A stretch of DNA of 11,388 bases from Actinomycetota bacterium. GTDB lineage: Bacteria; Actinomycetota; Actinomycetes; Nanopelagicales; Nanopelagicaceae. A program made the position numbers and the translations under genes. Numbering within the stretch: the stretch's first letter is position 1; every line of letters starts with the position of its first letter. Under the pieces are notes generated by a model. The model saw only the letters and a program-made list of their open reading frames with translations. It ran no database searches and had not been told where the DNA came from. The DNA lies in assembly GCA_009924725.1 (NCBI GenBank), contig RFRA01000019.1:1-11388 (forward strand), read 5' to 3'. Positions 6,677 through 11,388 of the stretch are shown here, piece after piece.

Positions 6677-8496
6677 TAAGCAACTTCCCAAATGGCTGCA
6701 ACGCCATTCTTTGATTTCAACTTCAAGCGAGAGCCGCTTGCAGTAGGACCGAAGTGAGTTCCAATAATTGAGTAACCAAATTTACTTAGATCAACATCAA
6801 CTTTGGTCTTATCTCGGGCTACTAAAATTAACAAATTTTGATCAATTGCCTCGCGCAAGAAAAGTAAGTGATCATCTTGCACATCGATCCAACGCAGTCC
6901 ACCTTCAATCAAAGCAGGTGCCGTGCGACGGAGCTTTACTAATTCTTTAACTGAATTCAAGAAATCGTGATCCCAATTATGGGCATCATCCCAAGTCATC
7001 GTGCGACGACCATCTTCGCCCCAAGCGCCTTCGATTCCAATTTCATCGCCAGCATAAATGGATGGAACACCTGGATAAGTAAGCAATAGACCCATGGCTG
7101 CCATGTGCTTCTCCTTGTCGCCGCCAACAACATTGCGCATGCGAGCAGTGTCATGTGAATCAAGCAGCGTCATGCTGTCAATTAGATTGCGCCATGGAAT
7201 TGAAGAATTAAATACGGTCATTGCTTTAACAAATTGCGCACCAGTTGTTTTAGGAATCGCAATTGGCAAACCGTGGAAACCACCAGTTTCTAGTTTTGGA
7301 TTGTGATTAAACCAAGCCCAAAGTGGTCGCATAAAACCGTTGTAATTCATCGTGCCATCCCAGCCAGTGCCGTTTAAATCACTTGGCCACATATCGGCGT
7401 TCTCAGCTACTAACCAGGTATTCGGCTTCATTTGGTCCATGGCGGCGCGAATATCACGCATAACCTCATCGTGCAGATCGGCCTCGCGATAGCGGCCGGT
7501 TTGGTTTCCTACATCGATACGCCAGCCATCTAAACCATATTTAGGAGATAGCCACTTTTGAATAACTGAATTTTTTGCTTCATAAAAACGCTTACGTAAT
7601 TCAGCTGATGCAAAGTTGAGTTTTGGCATCTGCTTTACGGCATAGAAAGTTGCATACCCAAACATCGCTTTTTTATCCCAGTAGAAGAACTTGTTCTCTT
7701 TCGAACTCTTGTTCTTCTGAGCCGTTAAGAACCATGGGTGTTCATTGCTGCAGTGGTTTGTAGTTATGTCACCTAGCACTTTGATCTTTGCTTTCTTGGC
7801 AGCTTTCATAAATTCAAAGAATGCTTTGTCGCCACCAAGTAGTGGATCAATCTTGTCGAATGAAGTTGCGTCATATCGATGATTCGATTTCGATGGGAAA
7901 AATGGCGTGAAGTAAATTCCATTGACACCCAAATCAATCACGTGATCAAGGTGCGCGGTAATGCCTTCGAAGTCGCCACCGAAAAGTTCGATTCCGGTTG
8001 TTGGTCCGTGACCATGAGGCAATGAGTTCCACTCCATTGGTATCGCCCACTCAGGTGCTGGTCGGTCAACGCCTTTAGCAAAACGATCTGGAAAAATTTG
8101 ATAGAAGACTGAACTCTTCAACCAAGTTGTTGTGCGTGGGCGAGCGATGATTCGGAAATCTTCATTGGTATGAACATCATGGGCAAATAAACCCGATGCA
8201 TTTAGCCATTCATATTTGCCGGCACGAGTAAATAGGAAACGATATTGAACGTCGTAGTTTTTCACTGGAATCTTGGCTGACCACCAAGACTCAACATCGC
8301 CATCGCTCTCTTTTGCTAGCTGGGCAACGGTGGCTTCGCTATCCATGTAATAACGGACTAGCCCGATGTCGAAGGTGTAGCTATTAGGTACGCGCACTCG
8401 AAGCGTTACATCGGAACCTATTTTCGGCGCATCCGAACTTACATAAAGTTCGCTGCCATCGTGGTGAGGTTTTAGATGGGCGTTGTTGAAGGTCAT
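6676..8496 (-). CDS. Cytoplasmic GH13 alpha-glycosidase / cyclomaltodextrinase-neopullulanase-like enzyme
   Basis: A 606-aa enzyme without a signal peptide, expected to break imported maltodextrins inside the cell. The first ~115 residues form a beta-rich domain resembling the CBM34-type N-terminal domain of neopullulanases (VTLRVRVPNSYTFDIGLVRYY ... YRFLF). The GH13 barrel starts around SSVFYQIFPDRFAKG. The catalytic regions are GDITTNHCSNEHPWF, GWRIDVGNQTGRY (nucleophile Asp328), LVAENADMW (acid/base Glu365) and LLDSHDTARM (Asp449). The segment GWDGTMNYNGFMRPLWAWF is characteristic of a large actinobacterial set annotated as GH13 alpha-glycosidases. The last ~80 residues are a small beta domain. 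The ATG at 8496 follows AAGGGGAAG (8507-8499). The stop and the next gene's ATG share one base (TAATG), so the amylase is probably translationally coupled. Exact substrate preference (cyclodextrin, pullulan or linear dextrin) cannot be told from the sequence. Confidence 0.92.
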   Translation of the reverse strand: MTFNNAHLKPHHDGSELYVSSDAPKIGSDVTLRVRVPNSYTFDIGLVRYYMDSEATVAQLAKESDGDVESWWSAKIPVKNYDVQYRFLFTRAGKYEWLNASGLFAHDVHTNEDFRIIARPRTTTWLKSSVFYQIFPDRFAKGVDRPAPEWAIPMEWNSLPHGHGPTTGIELFGGDFEGITAHLDHVIDLGVNGIYFTPFFPSKSNHRYDATSFDKIDPLLGGDKAFFEFMKAAKKAKIKVLGDITTNHCSNEHPWFLTAQKNKSSKENKFFYWDKKAMFGYATFYAVKQMPKLNFASAELRKRFYEAKNSVIQKWLSPKYGLDGWRIDVGNQTGRYREADLHDEVMRDIRAAMDQMKPNTWLVAENADMWPSDLNGTGWDGTMNYNGFMRPLWAWFNHNPKLETGGFHGLPIAIPKTTGAQFVKAMTVFNSSIPWRNLIDSMTLLDSHDTARMRNVVGGDKEKHMAAMGLLLTYPGVPSIYAGDEIGIEGAWGEDGRRTMTWDDAHNWDHDFLNSVKELVKLRRTAPALIEGGLRWIDVQDDHLLFLREAIDQNLLILVARDKTKVDVDLSKFGYSIIGTHFGPTASGSRLKLKSKNGVAAIWEVA

Positions 8497-8673
8497 TTCT
8501 TCCCCTTGTATTTCGCGGTACCTCGCAGGTTGAGCCTAAAAGTACCTGTTTGCCAGCCCGTTTTAGTATTTAGAAAAGGTGCGCTGGTCAGAGGGCAATT
8601 GTGGCTGAGCGCAGGCTATGTAACACCCTCGCATTTACAACGATTTCGATACAAATCCGATTTTGGCTAGAAC

Positions 8674-8687
8674 GCCGTGAGAACGGC
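8674..8687. repeat. Short perfect inverted repeat, candidate operator
   Basis: GCCGT and ACGGC flank GAGA. The site falls between the candidate -35 and -10 boxes of the binding-protein gene, where a bound regulator would block RNA polymerase. The 5-bp arms are short enough to arise by chance, so the operator role is an inference from position. Confidence 0.4.
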
Positions 8688-8738
8688 TAATAAACTCTGG
8701 CCAATCCCTAACGGGTTGATCATCCCTCTAAAAAAGTT

Positions 8739-8745
8739 AGAAAGG
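8739..8745 (+). promoter_or_regulatory. Ribosome binding site for the sugar-binding protein
   Basis: AGAAAGG with a 6-base gap to the ATG at 8752. It supports the shorter start over the GTG at 8677. Confidence 0.7.
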
Positions 8746-8751
8746 CAAACA

Positions 8752-10020
8752 ATGATTCTACGTAAGCGTAGCCTTGCAACTGCTCTGGTTCTTGCCGTAG
8801 CAGCTTCAGGTGCAATTGTTGCTCCTTCATTTGCAGCAGCAAATGCCGCCAACACAGTAACAATCTGGAATGGCGCTGAAACTGCAGCTAAGGACGCACA
8901 GACACCAATTATTGCAGCATGGGCTAAGACTCAAGGCATCAATATCAACGTTGTATATAAGAAAGATATCCGCAACGAATTCATCAAGGCTGTCCCAGAA
9001 GGAAAAGGCCCAGACCTAATGGTTGGCGCACACGACTGGACTGGTCAACTTGTTGGCGCTGGTGTAGTTGCACCAATCGTGGTTGGTTCACTTGCAAACA
9101 AGTTCTCCAAAGATATGCGTTCTGGTTTCACTGTTGGTGGCAAGCTTTACGGAATGCCAATTTATACAGAGAACATCGCACTTGTTTACAACAAGAGCAA
9201 GGCAAAGGACCCTAAGGGCATGACATGGGAGCAACTACTTGCTTCAGATCGTGGTGTAACTCTTCCTTGGGCACGTGGCGGAACCGCTAACGATCCTTAC
9301 CACCTATCACCAATTGCAACTTCATTCGGAATTTCACAGTACACCCGCGATAACAGCGGTTGGACAAAGAAGATTGGTTACACCGGTGCAGGTGCAGATG
9401 CATACGCAGCATGGCTAGTTAAGAATGGTCCTAAGTTCATCGATGGTGGCTGGGATCAAATGCGTTGCAACATTCAAAATGGTGGATATGCAATTACTGG
9501 TCCATGGATTCTTGGTGGTTTAGCTGAGAAGACATCAACCAAGTTGATCATGCCTGATGGATCAAAGAAGGATTGCGTTGGAGCAGCTATGACAGCAGAC
9601 GAAGTTGGCGTTGCTAGCTTCCCATCAGCTGGTGGAAAGACACCTCACCAGTTCTCAGGTCAATACGGATACTGGCAGTCAGTAAAGGTTGCTGGAGCAA
9701 AGAACGCTGTTAACGTAGGAAAGGTTCTACGCTACATCGGTTCAGCAGACTTCCAGGGACAGTTCGCAAACATCAAGGGTGCCGAGCGCATTCCTGCGAA
9801 CTCTGATGCACTTGCACAGCTAACAGATAAGCGTCTTGCTGCATTTGGTGCTGCTGGTCAGAATGCATGGCCAATGGCTTCATATGTATTCCAAGACACT
9901 GTCTGGGCAAAGATCGGTGCTGCTGAAAAGGCACTTGTCGAAGGCACAGCTAAGGGTGACCCAGGTGACTTCCTTGCAACTGCAATGAAGGCTCTACAGT
10001 CAACAATCGACGCTGCTTAA
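8752..10020 (+). CDS. malE: Maltose/maltodextrin-type ABC transporter substrate-binding protein
   Basis: A 422-aa extracytoplasmic sugar-binding protein of the MalE type (family 1 solute-binding protein) that would deliver maltodextrins to the permease encoded next. The ATG at 8752 is preferred over an upstream in-frame GTG at 8677 because AGAAAGG lies 6 bases before it and a signal peptide starts there: MILRKRS, a hydrophobic core, then PSFA-A near residue 28. The motif GKGPDLMVGAHDWTGQLVGAG (about 84-104) is the typical MalE segment, and YGMPIYTENIALVYNKS and GGYAITGPWILG also fit the family. There is no lipobox Cys, which is unusual for a binding protein of a bacterium without an outer membrane. 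The only two Cys (239 and 275) could form a disulfide. Codon choice is markedly biased (AAG for Lys, AAC for Asn, GCA/GCT for Ala) compared with the neighbouring GH13 genes, which suggests high expression. A strong terminator follows. Confidence 0.92.
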   Translation: MILRKRSLATALVLAVAASGAIVAPSFAAANAANTVTIWNGAETAAKDAQTPIIAAWAKTQGININVVYKKDIRNEFIKAVPEGKGPDLMVGAHDWTGQLVGAGVVAPIVVGSLANKFSKDMRSGFTVGGKLYGMPIYTENIALVYNKSKAKDPKGMTWEQLLASDRGVTLPWARGGTANDPYHLSPIATSFGISQYTRDNSGWTKKIGYTGAGADAYAAWLVKNGPKFIDGGWDQMRCNIQNGGYAITGPWILGGLAEKTSTKLIMPDGSKKDCVGAAMTADEVGVASFPSAGGKTPHQFSGQYGYWQSVKVAGAKNAVNVGKVLRYIGSADFQGQFANIKGAERIPANSDALAQLTDKRLAAFGAAGQNAWPMASYVFQDTVWAKIGAAEKALVEGTAKGDPGDFLATAMKALQSTIDAA

Positions 10021-10046
10021 TTAGCATCGTTTCGATCTAAGTACTG

Positions 10047-10088
10047 AGTTAGGGGTTCGAAGCCAGAAATGGTTTCGAACCCCTAACT
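10047..10088 (+). terminator. Strong hairpin terminator between binding protein and permease genes
   Basis: An 18-bp stem, 15 bp of it uninterrupted (AGTTAGGGGTTCGAA / TTCGAACCCCTAACT) with one G-U further in, encloses a 6-base loop (agaaat, 10065-10070). The T-rich run TTTTCT follows. It lies 26 bases after the malE stop and before the permease gene. Such hairpins commonly let the binding protein be made in excess over the membrane components by stopping most transcripts and protecting the 3' end. Confidence 0.9.
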
Positions 10089-10159
10089 TTTCTAACTAAA
10101 AAGTTTTAAGATAAATAATAGTTAAAATCACTTAATGGATTCGAAGGAGCAAAACGCCC
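10089..10159 (+). promoter_or_regulatory. AT-rich leader of the permease gene with RBS and possible promoter
   Basis: The stretch after the terminator is very AT-rich and contains TAAAAT (10123-10128), a possible -10 element, without a clear -35. GAAGGAG at 10143-10149 is a good Shine-Dalgarno, 10 bases before the ATG at 10160. The permease may therefore have its own weak promoter in addition to read-through from malE. Confidence 0.45.
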
Positions 10160-11388
10160 ATGAGAAAACGAAATAAGAATTTCGAGCTTTACTCTGGCGG
10201 TACTCCAAGTTTACGAGGCACCTTAGCCAAGATATTCATCCTGGGCTTAGTTGATGCTGGCGTTGGTTTTGTTTTAATGATTCTAATCGGAAAACAAAAG
10301 TATGGTTTTGCGGTTTTCTTTGGCATTGTTGCACTACTGGTCAACTGGATATATCTTCGTCGTGGCGGGTTGCCAGCAAAGTATTTGGCTCCCGGAGTTC
10401 TACTGCTTCTAGCTTTCCAAGTTTATGTAGTTGTTTTTAGCGGCTATATCTCGTTTACAAACTATGGCTCTTTCCATAATGGTAGTTACACCGAAACCTT
10501 AGATGCGATCCAGCAAGCAGCGGTTGAACCAATTGAAGGTGCAGCTGAATATGAAATTAAAGTAGTAAAAGCTGAAGATGGCAGTATTTTATTCTTAGGA
10601 CTTGACGCAAGTAACGGTAAAGTTTTTCTTGGTGGTGAAAATTACACCAAGCATCCATGGCGCGAAGTTACTGCAGCCGATGGTTTAGTAGTTGATGGTT
10701 CGGGCTATCCGACTTCACTCTCAGGCGTCACATTCTTAACTGATGACCAGATCGTAAATGTTGAGCCTGGCGTAACCACGATGAAAATTCCATTAGGGCC
10801 AAATCTTGATACTGATGGGTTTATTGCCACTGCAGATGCATTCTTTGCTCAGCAGAATCGATTCTCATATGTTTATGATGAAAAGAATCGAGTAATGACT
10901 CGACTAAGTGATAACAAGAAATTCATTGCAGATGAAAAAGTCGGTTTCTTCAAAAATGCTGAGGATGGCGAACTTCTGAGCGAAGTTGGCTGGCAAGTGC
11001 GAGTTGGCTGGAAGAACTATGCGAAAATTTTTGGAGATAAAGAACTACGTGGTCCGTTAACCGGAATCATTATCTGGACAATATTGTTCGCATTTGGTTC
11101 AGTGCTATCTACATTTATTCTTGGCCTAGCTCTTGCTCTGGTTTTCAATGACCAGCGAATCAGGGGCTTGAAGATATATCGATCAATATTTATTTTGCCG
11201 TATGCCTTCCCTGCCTTCTTATCGGCCTACGTGTGGAGAGGTATGTTAAACACCCAGAATGGATTCATTAACAACACAATTCTAGGTTTTATGGGTGATA
11301 ACAAAATCCAATGGTTCGAACAACAAGGTGCCGCACGAGCGGCAGTGCTCCTTGTAAACCTATGGCTCGGCTTCCCATACATGTTCTT
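10160..11388 (+). CDS. malF: Maltose/maltodextrin ABC transporter permease, MalF type (partial, 3' end outside window)
   Basis: This is one of the two membrane subunits forming the sugar channel with a MalG partner. The frame opens at ATG 10160 behind GAAGGAG and stays open for 409 codons to the window edge, so the C-terminus is missing. By my translation, hydrophobic segments lie at about 25-43, 49-66 and 76-97. A hydrophilic external loop of about 200 residues follows (about 98-297), and then the transport core starts (GPLTGIIIWTILFAFGSVL, from about 298). The later segments SIFILPYAFPAFLSAYVWRG and LVNLWLGFPYMF are characteristic of MalF. The large loop corresponds in place to the P2 loop of E. 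coli MalF, which contacts the maltose-binding protein. The EAA motif that docks the ATPase should lie beyond the end. MalG is expected next. Confidence 0.92.
   Translation, partial: MRKRNKNFELYSGGTPSLRGTLAKIFILGLVDAGVGFVLMILIGKQKYGFAVFFGIVALLVNWIYLRRGGLPAKYLAPGVLLLLAFQVYVVVFSGYISFTNYGSFHNGSYTETLDAIQQAAVEPIEGAAEYEIKVVKAEDGSILFLGLDASNGKVFLGGENYTKHPWREVTAADGLVVDGSGYPTSLSGVTFLTDDQIVNVEPGVTTMKIPLGPNLDTDGFIATADAFFAQQNRFSYVYDEKNRVMTRLSDNKKFIADEKVGFFKNAEDGELLSEVGWQVRVGWKNYAKIFGDKELRGPLTGIIIWTILFAFGSVLSTFILGLALALVFNDQRIRGLKIYRSIFILPYAFPAFLSAYVWRGMLNTQNGFINNTILGFMGDNKIQWFEQQGAARAAVLLVNLWLGFPYMF

Larger units (their letters stand above)
8497..8751. promoter_or_regulatory. Divergent control region between the GH13 pair and the sugar transporter
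   Basis: This 255-bp gap must carry promoters for both directions. The leftward gene has AAGGGGAAG at 8507-8499. The rightward gene has AGAAAGG at 8739-8745, 6 bases before its ATG. A possible rightward promoter is TTGGCT (8663-8668) with TAATAA (8688-8693), spacing 19, or TAAACT (8691-8696) as an alternative -10; it is only a fair match. Between the boxes lies a perfect inverted repeat GCCGT-gaga-ACGGC (8674-8687), and AGAACG is repeated 11 bp apart (8669-8674 and 8680-8685). A weaker inverted repeat GATTT-n6-AAATC is at 8642-8657. These could bind a sugar-responsive repressor or activator. No convincing leftward promoter was found. No open frame here looks like a gene. Confidence 0.55.

Noticed and set aside
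6677..6691. Upstream extension of the amylase start to 6691
   Set aside because: The five extra residues precede a textbook signal peptide starting MKKV at 6676, which also forms the TAATG junction.
8476..8670. 64-aa plus-strand frame across the divergent control region
   Set aside because: It starts inside the glycosidase gene on the other strand, has no RBS, and its product has no recognisable features; the region is better explained as regulatory.
8677..8751. N-terminal extension of the sugar-binding protein from a GTG at 8677
   Set aside because: It has no ribosome binding site and would bury the signal peptide 25 residues inside the protein. The ATG at 8752 has both an RBS and a proper signal peptide.
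1..11388. Mobile elements, CRISPR arrays, tRNAs, toxin-antitoxin or defence genes
   Set aside because: None were seen. There are no regularly spaced repeats, transposase or integrase motifs, or tRNA-like folds, and the genes are ordinary metabolic and cellular functions.

Overview
The window looks like a chromosomal segment of a low-GC, streamlined actinobacterium, plausibly a freshwater acI / Nanopelagicales type. This is an inference from four things: moderate-to-low GC, very tight gene packing (two convergent gene pairs whose 3' ends overlap and one divergent pair with almost no gap), an actinobacterial-style multi-membrane-segment GGDEF protein, and a GH13 enzyme of the kind common in Actinobacteria. 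No rRNA or marker gene is present to fix the taxonomy. I see no tRNA, CRISPR array, insertion sequence, integrase or phage gene.

Layout. At 34-960 (+) is a secreted Ala/Ser/Lys/Thr-rich coiled-coil protein, closed by a strong intrinsic terminator at 971-1016. At about 1021-2415 (+) is a membrane-bound diguanylate cyclase. Its 3' end overlaps a class I DNA photolyase read the other way (2381-3760, -). The photolyase diverges, with almost no gap, from an Esterase-D-type alpha/beta hydrolase (3766-4590, +). The hydrolase in turn overlaps tail to tail with a secreted GH13 alpha-amylase (4580-6676, -). The amylase follows a cytoplasmic GH13 alpha-glycosidase / cyclomaltodextrinase-like gene (6676-8496, -), and the two share a TAATG stop/start. 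A 255-bp divergent control region (8497-8751) separates this pair from a maltose/maltodextrin-type ABC binding protein (8752-10020, +). That gene is followed by a strong terminator (10047-10088) and then a MalF-type permease that runs off the window end (10160-11388, +).

How the genes fit together. The right half (4580-11388) is a compact alpha-glucan utilisation locus. The secreted amylase would cut starch or glycogen outside the cell, the binding protein and permease would import maltodextrins, and the cytoplasmic GH13 enzyme would break them down. The transporter arm and the hydrolase arm share one divergent regulatory region, which holds short repeats that could be an operator. No regulator gene (such as a LacI-type MalR) or second permease (MalG) is visible; they may lie beyond 11388. 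The left half (coiled-coil protein, c-di-GMP synthase, photolyase, esterase) has no obvious shared pathway.

I did not find a clearly new biological system. The most useful leads are the binding protein without a lipobox paired with a permease carrying a large external loop, the near-zero-gap divergent pair, the 11-bp-phased repeats in the control region, and the unassigned domains of the coiled-coil protein and the amylase.
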